Assembly (NCBI RefSeq): GCF_902459465.1 | Contig: NC_047068.1 | Span: 4,216,001 to 4,280,000 of the forward strand | From: Asterias rubens | Lineage: Eukaryota > Echinodermata > Asteroidea > Forcipulatida > Asteriidae | Direction: 5' to 3' | Length of the DNA stretch: 64,000 nucleotides | Part shown: piece by piece, positions 11,701 through 24,400 of the stretch | Layout: every line of letters begins with the position of its first letter | Numbering within the stretch: the stretch's first letter is position 1 | Made by a program: the position numbers and the translations under genes | Notes under the pieces: generated by a model | What the model was told of the DNA's origin: nothing | The model's input: only the letters and a program-made list of their open reading frames with translations | Database searches by the model: none

Positions 11701-14700
11701 ACCTTGACGCAGAGGTAGTCTCCCTGTTTCTGCCAGTGGATCTTGCAGTCAGCGACGTTGAACAACGTCTTGGCTCGAAGCTCCTTGCGGGAGGGGATCT
11801 CAACCAGGGTGACCCTAGCCGGGCTTTCGCTCACCTCCGGTACCCAGTAAGCCAGGATGTTGTCGGCTGGGGACCAGGCAAAATCCCTGTGGATGGAAAC
11901 ATGGGTTAACATGGGGTTAATAGCTAGATAGATGACTCTTTAGAGACACTGTTACAAGTAGGACTAGTTACAAATTTAACCATCCGGGGGTGGATTTCAC
12001 AAGACTAGTCTTATCTCAAGTTAGGACGAGTTACTTAGGACTAGCCATATGTTTTTTATATCTCCTAGGACTAGTCCTAAGTTAGGACTAGGCCCAACTC
12101 TTTGTGAAATAGACCCTTGGCCTAATAGGTTGCTCCAGTAAGGGCAAAGCAGCTTTTCCTTAATCATGTAAATAAGAGTACTGTACATGAGTATTGTCTC
12201 GACAATATCGGGGGAAGCGAGAGTGAATCTCATGATTGTGGGTAAATAATCTTTGAGGGCAGCAAATCAATACTGGTAATTTTTGACAGTTCAAGCATAA
12301 ATCGTTTCTAAAGTTTCTGTTTGTAAATGCTATTGCCACCTAATAAACTTGGACGGATTCAACATTCGAGTGACTCACCATGTATTTGGCTCAAACTACT
12401 GGAGACTGTTATTGTACCTTACTTTAAAATGTATAAATATCTACGAAACATTGACAAAAACCCCAGTACATATTCCTTTCATTCAGAGTCCTTTGTTTTG
12501 GAAAGCGGGACCACATCAATCAAATATAACACAAAAGTCTCAATTTGGATCGCATAAAAGCTTCGTCAATGGGAACGAAGCTGTACAACCCATATCTCTT
12601 GCTTGTGACCCTTGACCTACCTGATATCTGTTATCTTCATACTCTTCTTCTCCAGTAACCCAAAGGATGGCGTTTCATAGATGCTTAGCATGTCCGTAGA
12701 TTGCTTAGCGAAGTACTTGCCGTCATGACTCCACCTGTAGGGCACAATCAGACAAATATAAAATTGAATTAAAAAGAAGTAAAACTTTAAAAATGTTCAA
12801 AGATTTTTAAAACTGGGCCTATGTATTTGTTACACCCTTTTGTAAGCTTGGACACAAATGGCCATCCCTGATCCATGTGCCATTACAGGTTAAACTTGCA
12901 TAGTTTTGTTTCGGTTTTTTAAACCAAATTGATGGTAAAAATTTATTGAGTATTAGATAGTTATTTTTCTTTAGTGGAGGAATTTATAAAACTGTATCAG
13001 ACTGTGCAAGTCTCACATGAGCTCAAATTTGGTTAGGACCACTTTGATCCCCTGTATATTGCTTCAAGGAAACTCGCGCATTGGTCCTTGTTTTCAAATA
13101 CAAACATGTGCTATTTTAGCATAGAGCACACCCTTAAAAGCCATGTTGAGAACATTAATGGTCAAATAGTAGGAGGGTTAAAGAAAATATATTTACACAC
13201 AAGGACACATTCTGCATGGCACCTAGACTTAATTCCCAAATTCTTAAAAGAAACGGGCTAGTGAGTCTGAGCCCTCCTAGGCCTGTAACCTCCAAAACAT
13301 TACAATTCAGGAGAGTTACAGACTCTGTGCATCACCAGAAAGACAAAATAATTTGGGCTATTTCTTTCTCCATTGGTAATTGCTTATTCTTATTTCAAGA
13401 AAATTTGAAGGCTCAAAGAGTTTTTAAACAGACAGAACCGAACTTCAGTGATCTGGAGGACTACGTTGAAAATGTGTGAAGGATGTCGGTAAATTGTGGT
13501 TTTTCTTTTGCATTTTTTGTACATACCAATTATCTGAATGTTTGGTTTAGGAAAAAACTGAGAAATTCCATTCATGCATTACTCACTTGAATATCGGCCA
13601 GTGTGCTGCATTCTCACAGTGGAAACCTCTCTTCTTCTTGCCAGTGAGTACATCCCATATAATAATGGCTTGAGGCTCATCTCTCATGTCAATCAGTGGG
13701 CTGAATGTCACAAGGTATCTCAAAACAAAACAAATATTAAACACATAGTACATGATTCGGAAAGGAGAATCATTTGCTCTGTGAAATATTTCCCTCTGAA
13801 ATGAAGTCATACTACAGCTGACTTCAAACAATGTGTTTACATACTTTTTAGCATTGTTTGTCACAATTTTTTTTCGTACTCACACAATATTAGGATGTAT
13901 TTTCACCATTGCATCAAAATTTTTACAAGCCATTCGACCAGGGGGTAACATCATGGCTGTGCTTTCCAGAAGCAGAGAATCGTCGATACAGAAGCAGGAA
14001 ATTTCGCGCTAATGTCAAGTGTATTTCACAGATAAGCAGGGAATATTTAGGCAGTGTGCCTGCATACTAAACTTTTCTTGGCATTCTTTACAGAAATTCG
14101 CTTGCCCTGTAAGCAAAGAATGGTGATCATTGCGCAGAATTTGACGGTAAGCAGAGCCATGAAATTTAGCCCAGCTGGCCATTGAACCAGGCCAGCGGGG
14201 CCAGCAGACCATTTACAAAGGACAGTTTACCCGGACACACGACTTACCTCTCACAGGGGGAGAAATCAATCAGCTGAACGCCGGGGTGAAGAAACTTCTT
14301 GATCTGCTCAAACTTTGGTCCTCCCCACAGGGCAATACCCCTCTGGTGGAAGGTGGAGAGGTAGGTGCCTTGAGGTGACCACCTTACATACGTCTCTGTC
14401 CAATGCTAGAAACAAATAAAATAATAATAACAATAATAATGGAAACTCTTAACGCGCTCATGGTGTTGCTGTACAATAAACGCCCTAAAAGCAATTAGGC
14501 CTGTGCTGGGCAATCGGATATCAGGGTACACACAAAAAGGCGTCAATATCTGAATCCATTTTATTGGTTCCATTACCCGAAACTTGAGGGGAACTTTTCA
14601 AAATCGTAAGAGTCAGTAAGAAGATTTAAAAAAAAATCATAAACATTCTAGATGAATAATAAAAAGGGTAAACATAATTTAGTTCTTTTATATCTCGACC

Positions 14701-17700
14701 TTTATGACGCTAAAATGAAGAATGAGCTCCGAAAATGCCTGCAAACAAACGCAAAGAATTTACTGCCCACGGGTTTTCCATTCATGTTTGAAATATACAA
14801 AAAACCAGCTACAAAATCAGTTAAACAACTTGAAAATCAAGTCTTTGATGATTTTCTCTTACCTTTCGCTCTTCCACAAGAGTGGCATCTGTGGAAGAGT
14901 TTGCAAAGATGGAGGTCTTCTCCCCACCGTCAAAGATGACGCTGTACTGGTCATTGCAGTCTTGCTCCTGCAGCCAGAACCTCATGTTGCCCTACAAGAG
15001 GATCGAGTCAAATTAAGAAAGTAATGAAAGGCACTGGACACATTTGGTAATTATCAAAGACCAGTATTCTCACTTGGTGTATCCCAACATTTGCATACAA
15101 TAACAAGCCATTTCCACAACTCTAATACTACTGATGCATACAGGCATCGACACAGCTCATGAGATGATCAGACTCGCCTTTCTGTCCCAGAGCTAGAAGG
15201 AAGGCTGGGGATAGCTCATTCGCCATGGCATGCCCCGCGTCTCTGGAATGAGCTTCCTGCCAGTCTGAGAGAGCGATTGTATTTTTGTGTTCAAAAGTCT
15301 CCTGAAGATATTCCTGTTCCACAACCAATCCAAATTAGTTTGTTTTGTAATCCTCGTCTCCTGTACAGCGCTCTGTTCTTAGTATAGCGCTATACATGTA
15401 AATGCTATGTATTGTTATAAATTATTAATACCAATGAAAACAAACATGTCTATTGACTCACAAGCAAAATTGTCCGTTTCATTAACTATGGCCTTTTTGT
15501 AGAAAAATTGAAAAGGTCAACTCTCAGAAACAGATAGGTGTGGTCAAATTGGCGCTGACTAGCCAAAAGAACAATGGAGAGTCATAAAGCCAAACCACAC
15601 CTCATTGTTCTACCACAATTGTAACACGAGAAGTTGCTATGAAACGAAGCACTTCTGCTGACTGAAATGTGGATATCAGGAAAATCTTTACTGACTGTTC
15701 AATTAATAATCAACACCATTCAGAAGATACAATTTACTCACAAAGTCTTTGTAAGGCTCAGGCTTAGGTGGCTCCCATTTATCCTCAATCTGGGCGTACC
15801 TGATGACAACAAAAAATCACAATTTCCACACAGTTAATAGTGGCAGGTGCAAATTTTTTGCCTTTGGAAAGTTATAAAACATAAGTTTTCTACTGCAGTT
15901 CTCAGTACCGGTACAAAAAAATAAAACAAAATGGGCGGTTGGGCGCGATATTTTTTGCGATATTTTTTGTCCGGGCGCGTCATTTTTTGTCAGGGCTCAT
16001 TTGGTTTTTTCAGAGCTTTGTCCCGGCACAGCGCCCGCACAAAACCGCATGTGGAGAACCCTGCCTTACATGATAGCGGTGCTTTTCCCTAAAAAAAGTC
16101 CCTGGGTTTCCCTCACACATCTAAAAAACTTCCTTCCTTGTCGTAACTTCATAAGGCAATTATGGTCAAGTGCCTTGCTCAATGGCACAAGTGTCATGAG
16201 AAGGATTCGAATCCACACTCTGCTGCAGTCAACACCAAAGCTTGGATGCGGTAACCACAACTGCTCGGACACGACACGCCACAGGCTCTTTGATGGACAA
16301 TTAGTCTGTGAGATATGTTGGAGCTGAGGCCTTGAGGCAACAGAACTGAGCATCAACATGTTAAATATGAATTTGTGATTGTAACAGTATCAACAAAATT
16401 CTCTGTAAATCACTGGGCCACTAAAACACAAAAGAAAAACACTGAAAACAATGTTAAATAACCGGATCTATTAAAATTAAAGTTTAATCAACGCAAACTT
16501 ACTTGTCTATATCTGAGAACAGATTGACCGAGAACATGTGAGTCTTATCCAACCGGTACCCATTCATCTGCTTAGCGGCTTCCATTGCGTTCACCGGTGA
16601 GGAAAATTCCAAAAATATGAACCTGAAAACAATGATAAATCAAAAATACTTAAAAAATGACTTGAAAAAGAAGGAAAAAAACCCATTCCTCTTCAGGCCT
16701 GATGCTTCCTATTGTGAAAGGGCACTGAGATATTTTCTCCTCGGTAAAAGGCACCTGAATCTGGAAGTTGTAAAGTTTCTGTATTATAAGAACATTTCAA
16801 GGGACACCAAGGCAATGACCAGGAGCCATGGAGGGCAGCAATCAGCACTGTGTGCTTTGTTTTTGAAAGGGCAAGGGCACCAAGACATTTTCTCCTTGGG
16901 AAAGGGAAATCTATGAGGAAACTGTGAATTTTTATTGGCGTTTTTCAAGGGCACCAGGTGGCATTGAGACAGTCGTCTGCGATGCCTCTGTGAAGTAACA
17001 GGCCTGGCCCTCATGAGGTATCAGGCCTGCTGCCTCTACTTGTCTTTAAGAACATGTGCTGAGGCTGGTTCTTCAAAGAGGAACATGAGGAATGAATAGC
17101 AAAAGTTTTTCCCATTTGCTACAAGATTGTACAAAGATGATTTTTTTGGTTCAGGAATTTGTTTTTTCAATAGACCTTAACTTTCCCATAAAATCTTCTA
17201 GCACACCGTTCACTGCTGTTGGACACAATGTAAGCACACTTAGTGCAATTATTGATTTGTATTATTCAGTTTGATCTTTGTTCCTCGATGGCTATTTGTG
17301 TTAATGAAAACCGATTAAGATAATTAAATTGAGAGCTAACATCGTTTGTGATTTTAAAAAATATATTTACAGCTGTTAGCAAATAAATGACAAACCGAAC
17401 CACCCCCATCTAGCTGTTTGAACTACTCAAAATGATGATCTTAACATGAATAATATACCCATACAAATTAAAGATGACATTTATGATGCGATGGTCAAAA
17501 CATATACACGCTCTCTAAAATGTATGTTGTGCAGTACACTAAAATACCTTTTAAAAACTTGACTTTATTCATAATTTGAACAAAGCTCAAACATTGTGAA
17601 CAAACTTTAATAGGCATAGAACGATTGAAGTGTGCTTTGTCACAACATACAGGCTGCCCTGGCTGTAGTTCAAATGTTGAGACAACGTAGCTGCTACAAC

Positions 17701-20493
17701 TTGAATACTTACATTTTTTACAATATAAAAATATGGTGTAATGATAACGTGAAAACCTCAAAAAACTTAAATTATTCTAAGGAAACCACTGTTTTGATGT
17801 GTGTTTGAGCTTTGCTCTGACTTGAAACTTCCAACTTTCAACCGTTGTTTACTTACCCCTTGGTGAGGCCATTTTCATCTGGGTAATGCTCGGTGATGAT
17901 TTCACCAAACTTGCTGAAGATTCGTCGGATGACGTTCTTGAGTTTTGGCAGTCGGTCTTGACCGACATTTGGGATGTTGTCAACAACGATGACCGAATCG
18001 CTGCCGATGGCTCGTTGAGGGCGCTGCTTCAGGATATCCCCGAGAAGTTCTAAGAACAAAAGATTTTGAGAAATTACTTAAATTTTTTAAATACAGGCAT
18101 TCTGATCAATAAAAACTGTATTTATAGACCTTTCTTTTGCAATCACAGCCCGAGTTTTTGCCAACCCAGGTTGGAAAATTACGAAAAGCAATAAATGCAA
18201 ATCAAAAACAGATCACTACTGTTCGTAAAAATGTAAAAAAAACATTGAATACAAACAACTAATTAGGTCTATTGAAGGTATTTTATTACATTGGAAAAGT
18301 TGGCAGAAATCGTGACTTTTGTTAAAACATCTATTAAAATGATTGAGTGTTTTACTAGTATTCAGTTGACCATCTTTGCCAACCAAGGCGCATTGTTTAT
18401 CAACAAAAGAAAGGTCTATAATCCGAGTTGTTAATGGAAGCTTGAATTTAGTAAACTTTTAGGTCCAATTAATCAATTTGTCCAAGAGTCAATCCTTTTT
18501 GTACACAACTCCGATACACAGGTGAGCACCATAAGTTACAGAAAACTTGTTTCCATTTATTGTTTTGTTTTGTGCTTACTTTGAGGAAAAAAAGGTAAAT
18601 CGTGAGAAGAAACAAACTTATGGCAACAATAAATTTATTATTTCTGTAATTTTGTGCTTATCGTCCAAAAAGGCATTGTGGGAATGCGCACAAAGTTCCA
18701 ATTTCATTCCCACTATGCCTGAACATTGTGCGAAATTAACCAACCATTACTTGCTATACACCCTAGTCTTTTGCAAATAAATGAAATTAGTTTGTGATTG
18801 TGTTTAACTTTACAATTATGTGCTTTGAAGTTTTACATTTGTAAATTACTTTATTCACTGGTCTAATGTATATTCTTACAATTTCTTCTAGCTTTTTAAG
18901 ATTCTTGTTTTGAATGCTTTACGTAATAATTTATCATAATCAATTAATAGTATATATAAGTTTCACAATAACTAATTGACTTGTAGCAGGTAGGCCTGCC
19001 ATATTTATAATTGCATTTATATTAAAAAAAAGAGAGGTTTTTCCCAGCATTGTTTTCAAATAAGGGCCTACATCTTCCGAAATCACATTAATTACAAAAT
19101 TTGAATCAGGCAAAAATATGTCAAGACTTGGGATAGCAGAAAATTACACTGTCAGCCGACACAGTAGCACAGCACAATAACGTCAATGATTTTTGTCAGT
19201 GTCGTCATTCAGTAAATAGCATTGTTAGAGGTAGCGTGATATTGACATTTCCTATTCTGGCCTCACACAATAAAGAGGTTTTTCAAATTAATGTTACTTC
19301 AACCTTTCATACTGTCCGAGCTTCCAATTACTCCTGTAGGTCAATAAAACTCTCTTCTTCTAATTTTTGGACGTTGAGTGCACGTTTAGGGATAGGGCGG
19401 CAAGCTTAACAGTGCAAGGGGTCTTACATTTTAACAATCTTTTTACCTCAGTCTGCGACCAGAAGAGCCTGCATGTTTGTTGTCTATTGAAACGCATAAC
19501 TAATAACGAAAGCACCTATGACAGTGGAGTTTGTACCATTGAATTTCTCCTCAGAAGAACTTTAATTTGATGTAAAACTTTAATTTATTTTGAAATTACA
19601 TTTTTGTTATTGTCAATGCTACGCCTACAGTATGAATTTGATGAGGCATGTCTGTCAATTCGATCATCTCATCAGTTCATCATGTTCATGTGGTTTTTTA
19701 AGGTTTGAATTCAATTCATTCACTGGGGGGAAAACGGCTAAGTTTCAGCCAAAAAAGTCTGCTCCTACACTCACAAAAGGTTAAAAAAATTGATAACTTT
19801 CCGTACGGCGCCACCACTTTTTCACAAATTTTTACAATAAGGGATATCTCATTGAGGTAAGTTAGATACTATAATTATTTCATATCAAATGAAAAAGTGG
19901 TGGGGCCATAAGGAAACTTTCCCCCCCAAAATTGCTCAAAACGAACCATGATTGACTCACATTAATGGCCAAGGACTGGCTCAGTTAAAATGTGGGTCAA
20001 GGGTCACCAGGTCAATTCACTTAATTTTTAATAAATTAAAAATCCATATTTTTCACAAAAACACAGACAGACAGGCTTTTTACGATTTTGAGACATAAGA
20101 AATAATAAAGTCAAGAATACAGAGGAAGTCCGAGTGTTGTCGATTTACCGAGTTTATAATTCGTACTGCGCCTTCATGTCATGAAAAACGGACAAGTTTA
20201 TGGTCATGATGGTTGCACTTCTTTACTCCCCACCACACTTACTTGCAGTTGCAGTTGCAGTTGCACTGACTGACTTGTGACTTTGCGCGAAACATACGGT
20301 TAACTAGCATGAACAAAAATTGCAAAAAACACTATTTACCATCATCTTTCACAGTATCAACGAAGTCCTCTGGATCGTCGAAGTTCGGTTCTAATTCTTC
20401 ACCGTTCTGTTCGGTCTCGTTGGGCGCATTTTCGTGAGATTTGTCCATTTTTCGACCTCCTTGTCGTTCTCGTTCAGCGCTCCCCTCCGCCAT
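5748..20493 (-). CDS. EIF3B: Eukaryotic translation initiation factor 3 subunit B
   Basis: Scaffold subunit of the eIF3 complex, which binds the 40S ribosome during cytoplasmic translation initiation. I assembled 16 coding exons in transcript order: 20493-20340, 18049-17857, 16622-16503, 15799-15742, 14991-14863, 14405-14248, 13718-13587, 12734-12621, 11886-11673, 11101-10906, 10160-10082, 9565-9427, 8616-8491, 6836-6759, 6115-6007, 5851-5748. All introns are GT-AG and phases join to 2103 nt (700 codons plus TAA). An acidic N-terminus is followed by an RRM (about residues 70-155, with [10 protein letters not shown]), a WD40-type beta-propeller (about 190-600, with YVRWSP, HWPIFKWSHDGK and [11 protein letters not shown]) and a basic helical then acidic C-terminus. 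It is shorter than the human protein (814 residues), mainly at the N-terminus. Donors after exons 9 and 12 begin GTC and are weak. Introns carry many transposons and a 69-bp satellite. Identity is near certain. Confidence 0.97.
6176..6491. mobile_element. tRNA-derived SINE in a foldback arrangement
   Basis: Positions 6393-6465 fold as a 73-nt tRNA-like cloverleaf on plus: a 7-bp acceptor stem with one G.T pair, box A-like 'actcagttggtagagc', GTT at the anticodon position and box B 'ggttcgaatcc'. Mismatches in the D, anticodon and T stems and a C at position 33 argue against a working tRNA-Asn. Positions 6449-6491 reappear inverted at 6176-6219, and the spacer holds a second inverted pair around 'agccagggatcacaccc' (about 6219-6315). 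The element sits in EIF3B intron 14. Confidence 0.7.
7022..8063. repeat. 69-bp tandem repeat array, about 15 near-identical units
   Basis: The unit begins 'gtataaaggccaatattgg' and includes the short palindrome 'acaccacggtgt'. Starts at 7091 and 7160 give a 69-bp period. Only three substitutions are seen across about 1 kb: 'gactat' for 'gacaat' near 7593 and 7938, and 'gtgaat' for 'gtgtat' near 7987. Since 69 is divisible by three and no unit contains a stop in one frame on each strand, frames of more than 330 codons are open on both strands. The array lies inside EIF3B intron 13 and has no start-codon context or composition suggesting a gene. Confidence 0.97.
8064..8240. mobile_element. SINE tail fragment and start of a family C element
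   Basis: Positions 8070-8110 ('tatactcagtacttttc' then a run of A) match the tail of the SINE at 57.9 kb. From 8145 the text 'ttatatagcgcattttac' begins a family C element like that at 47.46 kb. That element resumes after the palindrome at 8241-8370 and ends near 8460. Confidence 0.5.
8241..8370. mobile_element. Palindromic foldback element 'GACTAGTCCTAA', copy 1
   Basis: Ends 'gatttcacaaagagtt' and 'gactttgtgaaatc'-type are inverted copies, and the interior is built from inverted 'gactagtcctaa' motifs. It is about 130 bp. It interrupts a family C element, whose 'cagctccctgggg' precedes it and whose 'caggtacccatttatacccc' follows. Confidence 0.75.
8659..9055. mobile_element. TTAA-type MITE, family A, copy 3
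   Basis: Left TTAA at 8659-8662 with 'aggcactgtccagtgttgg'; right end 'ccaaaggtgtccagtgtc' followed by TTGA, a mutated TTAA. Full length is about 397 bp. It is in EIF3B intron 12, starting 43 bp upstream (in transcript sense) of exon 13. Confidence 0.9.
10319..10628. mobile_element. Terminal-inverted-repeat element in EIF3B intron 10
   Basis: 'ggcagtgttgtagct' at the left and 'ggctacaacactgc' at the right are inverted copies, as are 'gtggtgggca' and 'ccgcccacc' next to them. It is about 310 bp with no coding capacity, a MITE-like element seen once here. Confidence 0.55.
11145..11420 (+). mobile_element. Family D dispersed repeat, copy 1
   Basis: Shares ordered blocks with 47090-47335 (plus) and 63466-63775 (minus): 'ggtttgcagtaacaccac', 'ctacttgccaggtac', 'gagacttctcagttctgaaa' and 'ttggtctcaac'. 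It is in EIF3B intron 9. No coding potential is visible. It resembles a non-coding terminus of a larger retroelement, but no coding part is present in the window. Confidence 0.65.
11986..12118. mobile_element. Palindromic foldback element 'GACTAGTCCTAA', copy 2
   Basis: Ends 'tggatttcacaagacta' and 'actctttgtgaaat' are inverted, and the interior has repeated 'ggactagtcctaagtt'. It is about 130 bp, in EIF3B intron 8, and belongs to the same family as 8241-8370 and 35195-35342. Confidence 0.75.
15027..15113. mobile_element. TTAA-type MITE, family A, copy 4 (fragment)
   Basis: The left terminus 'aaaggcactggacacattt' is followed by the 'cacttggtgtatcccaaca' block. The copy stops where a LINE-like segment begins. 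EIF3B intron 4. Confidence 0.75.
15118..15420 (+). pseudogene. Degenerate LINE 3' end (reverse-transcriptase C-terminal tail)
   Basis: One plus-strand frame reads [13 protein letters not shown] near 15231-15270, a signature of the C-terminal tail of CR1/L2-type non-LTR retrotransposon polyproteins. It is followed by 'agcgctatacatgtaaatg' and an AT-rich end typical of their 3' UTR. Only the last part is present, with frame breaks. It lies in EIF3B intron 4. Confidence 0.55.
18123..18420. mobile_element. TIR element family B ('TATAGACCTTT'), copy 1
   Basis: A perfect 17-bp terminal inverted repeat: 'tatagacctttcttttg' at 18123-18139 and 'caaaagaaaggtctata' at 18404-18420. The 298-bp element has no coding potential and is in EIF3B intron 1. 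Its interior matches the copy at about 26630. Confidence 0.85.
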
Positions 20494-21432
20494 TTTGTTG
20501 CGCACATGGACATAAAGGCCCCCTAAGTTCTATACATTTTAACATAATTGTTAAACGAATCTCGGAAATTGTAGAGGGCGCTGTGACAAGTTAGTGGTCC
20601 CTATAGACCTTATCGCAAATACCAATGCGCAAGCGCAGACTGTTGAATGAGGTGCATTGTGGGATAGATATGGATCAAATTTGGATACCAGCAAGACCAC
20701 AATGCACCTAATTCCAAGCTTTACGCGCGCGCCCCGGTATTTGCGAAAAGGTCTATGGTACAATCATGAGCAAAACACTTGAAAACCGAGACAGAAATTT
20801 TAGAAACTAAAATTTGTATTTTTGTGTGAACAATTCCTTTGAAAAGCATGGATAAAATTTGCCTAACTTCCAATCAATGACTAAAGATATTAAAGGAGTT
20901 TCCTCTACGTTGTCGTTGGTTATATGAGATACGATGAATGAATAAAAATTGACGATGTTACTTTATTTCCAATTTCCCTTTAAATTCTCGAGAGGTGGGG
21001 GTGGTCGTAAAACAAAAGATAACATTGGCGCTCGATCCCTTGCTCGTCCCAAAAAATGTCTTACTAAAAATTACGCATTAGAATAGCTTCTTTGTGCGTG
21101 TGCGGGGGGACGAAGTTGGGTTGCGCAATAATGGGTTCGAGATTCTGACATGCTACCTTGGCGCGCCAATTTTCTACACTGGCATGACTGGTGACCAGAC
21201 TCAATCAATTCTCAAATCATTTATAAAACCCGGGTACCAGTAGCTCCATGCGCAAGAAGTGGCGCGAGAATTTCCCACAGGGCCCACATATCACATGTAT
21301 GTGTTGTGACAATTTGCATAGATAAAAGATAAATCGATTGTATTTAATCTATTATTGGTCAATCGTTGTCGGCTGATCAGAATCTAGTTATCTTAACTCC
21401 AGAGTCGCTTAACTGATTTGAACCAATTGACA
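20494..21432. promoter_or_regulatory. Divergent intergenic region between EIF3B and SHMT
   Basis: The two start codons face away from each other across 939 bp, which therefore contains both promoters and 5' UTRs. A TATAAAA at 21222-21228, 205 bp before the SHMT ATG, is a candidate element. The EIF3B side has no TATA box that I can see. A TIR element occupies 20601-20758. Bidirectional use is an inference from arrangement alone. Confidence 0.55.
20601..20758. mobile_element. Short TIR element in the EIF3B/SHMT promoter region
   Basis: 'tatagaccttatcgcaaata' (from 20602) and 'tatttgcgaaaaggtcta' (to 20756) are inverted copies, with a nested pair 'ggtgcattgtgg' / 'ccacaatgcacc'. It is about 158 bp. 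Its terminal TATAGACCTT is shared with family B. Confidence 0.8.
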
Positions 21433-24400
21433 ATGAGTCAAGTTTCAGTGCAACCATCGGCAGTTGATTCAACGAACGCAAAGAGACAGAAGCTGTGTGA
21501 CGAGACGGTGAGTTCAAATGTTTTTTCGGTAGTGTCAGGACTGTTTTGGCGTGCACGATCGTAGTGACAGAAGTTGCTTTGACCAAAGCGCTAATCACGC
21601 TCAAGAAATAATTGCTGTGGAAAGGGCTAGCGAAATCTCAAATCATGGACTCGCATGATTCCATTTATAACGTTCCACTAAGCAAGGTCATTCACTCTTT
21701 TAAGACATGCTAGGTGCCCGCGCCCCTTCCCCTCGTGGTGGAAAAGTACCTCGGCCCCAAATGAAAACCATGCCATCACTCACGCTCATGCTCCCACCAC
21801 TACTAAGTACAAAGCATAGGGCTTTTACAGTAGCACACTAGGTGCATTGACAATGTGCAGTTATTTCTGTTGATGTATTCACCTGGTCGGTATTCACCTC
21901 AGTCAGTCTGGTCTTGTATACAGTATGTATTTTATTTTGAGTTGTTTCTCAATCTTTTAAATAAGCTAATAATAATCATAATTAATAATAGTAAATGCAT
22001 GATTTTAAATGATTTCAATTTAAAAACATAAAACACTGCCTGCCTGACATACAACAAATATGGTCCAATTAAAAAAGTACTGCATTTTGAGCAAGATATC
22101 ATTATCAACAAGGAGTCTTGAGTTTAAGTTCAGAATATCAGATGTCATGATGGAGTGGAGGAGAAGCATTATACATATTACACTTAAATAGGGGTTTCCA
22201 GTTTTGCACAAAAAGGTTTACTTTAGTTTAACCAAAGGACTATAATTATAAAATAATACTAATCTAGACTTTTAATAGGCCTACAATTTACAATTACAAA
22301 TAAGCATAAAATGATTTTTTTTTCTTAAAACATAACAACAATGACCTAGAATTTAAGAAAGACTATCATAACATGTGAAATTTATACTAGCGGTGCCGGT
22401 AGGTTGTAAAATAAAATTGGAAAAAAAAGCTAAATTGAAAACAATTTAAAATGGCCGTAAAGCTTGGGAATTAATTGAATTGATGGGTTGTGTATGCATT
22501 ATATTATGCTAATTTTTATGAGAACGGTGACATATGTTTGTGTGTGCCTTTGGGGTGTGCAGGAGCTATCTGGCTGTGTGCACAGCATCTATTCACATTA
22601 ATTCAAATGAGAAACACAGGCCTTGGACCTGTGGTACATGTGTTGATTTCAAGCCCTGTAAGTGTAATGCATTGCCAAGTATAAAGCACTACACTACAAT
22701 ACAGTTTTTATAATACTCTCAAGTAATGCATCACAGTCACTGTACTATATAACTTGAGTCTCACTTGAGTTACATGACAATATTTCAACATAATTATTTT
22801 TATTCTGGACATTGCAAAGGTAGTCAAACATCTCGTTTTTTTTACAGAAACAATCGGGAAGTATGACTACAAACGGACAAACCAACGGAGCAGGAGGGGA
22901 GTGGTTCGGAAGTGAACCGCTGGCGACCAATGACCCGGCAATCGCAGAAATCATCGTCAAGGAGAAACAGAGACAGAAGTGTGGGCTGGAACTGATTGCC
23001 TCAGAGAACTTCACAAGCCGTGCTGTGCTGGAGACACTTGGATCGTGTCTTCAGAACAAATACTGTGAGGGTTATCCAGGAAAGAGGTGAGTTTCAATGA
23101 ACTTTGAAAGTAATTTTGACGAAAGGGTGTTATATATGAACAAGTAAAATTCAGGCCTGAAAATTGCTGCATAAAAAGCTTGTGAGAGATCTGTAGCCAA
23201 ACTAAACAGGCTTTAAAGAAAAGTAATTTTGACAAATTATTTGTTTGACTGTTTCGCTGATTATACTGACGCATGTTTTAAACTATTTATTTCATTCATT
23301 CCCCATTAAAAAAGGTACTATGGAGGCACCCAACACTTTGACGAGTTGGAAAACCTATGTATAAAGCGTGCACAGGAGGCCTACCGCTTAGACCCCGCAG
23401 AATGGGGCGTCAACGTCCAACCCTACTCTGGATCGCCAGCGAACTTTGCAGTGTACACCGCCCTCATTGGGCCCCACGGTCGCATCATGGGGTTGGACCT
23501 GCCGGACGGTGGTCATCTGACCCACGGGTTCATGACCAGTAAGAAGAAGATTTCGGCAACTTCCATGTACTTTGAGTCCATGCCATACAAGGTGGACCCC
23601 GCCACGGGTTTGATCGACATGGATCGCTTGGAGGAGAACGCTAAATTGTTTCATCCACAAATGATTATTGCAGGTAAGCAACCAGTATTGCCAATCAGGC
23701 CTTCAATTTCGTTCTAAAAAGGGCACAGCAGTTTTCCTCTGGTAAGGGCAGTTCTATGATGACAATTTAAAATTCCCGAAGCCGTACCTGCCCTCGATCC
23801 AACACCACTCGGTGGAAAACAATTTGTTGACAGCTCTGTCAGACAAACTTTATCTCATTCAGACGGAATCAACAGCTTCTTTCCAGACAAACTGTAAACA
23901 GTGTTTGAACTTACATTAGTAATGAAATAGTTTGTCTGCAATCCCTCTCCAGACTTTGAATTAAGTGGTTGCTGGAGAATAGCAGTTCGGTTGGAACAGA
24001 GCCAATATCCCCCTTTTTCAGGAGGGGGGGGGGGGGTTGATCAATCTGATAAAAATTTTTTTTTAACACTTTATAATTGACACTTGGCACAGCATTCCTG
24101 AGCATTATTGTTATTGAGACAACAATATTTACCAATACAACAGTTGTTTACTGTTTGTCTGAAGATTCAGTGAATAGATTCCATCTGTAAACAAGATAGC
24201 TTCTGTCTGGCTGAAAGTTGAAATCATGCTTGTCGAAAATGTATACAGCTGGTTAAAGTCTGCACTTTCAAAAGGGACTTGAAAGTCAAAGAAAATTTAT
24301 AATTTAAGATAATTAAGGCTGTTTCATTTCATTTTATTCACCAGCAAACATTCAAATACAAAAACCATATTACAAACATTTTCAGATATTTAGTACAGAG

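Noticed and set aside
20634..20640. NRF-1-like site 'tgcgcaagcgca' in the EIF3B promoter region
   Set aside because: It is inside the TIR element and departs from the palindromic consensus; not enough to call a regulatory site.
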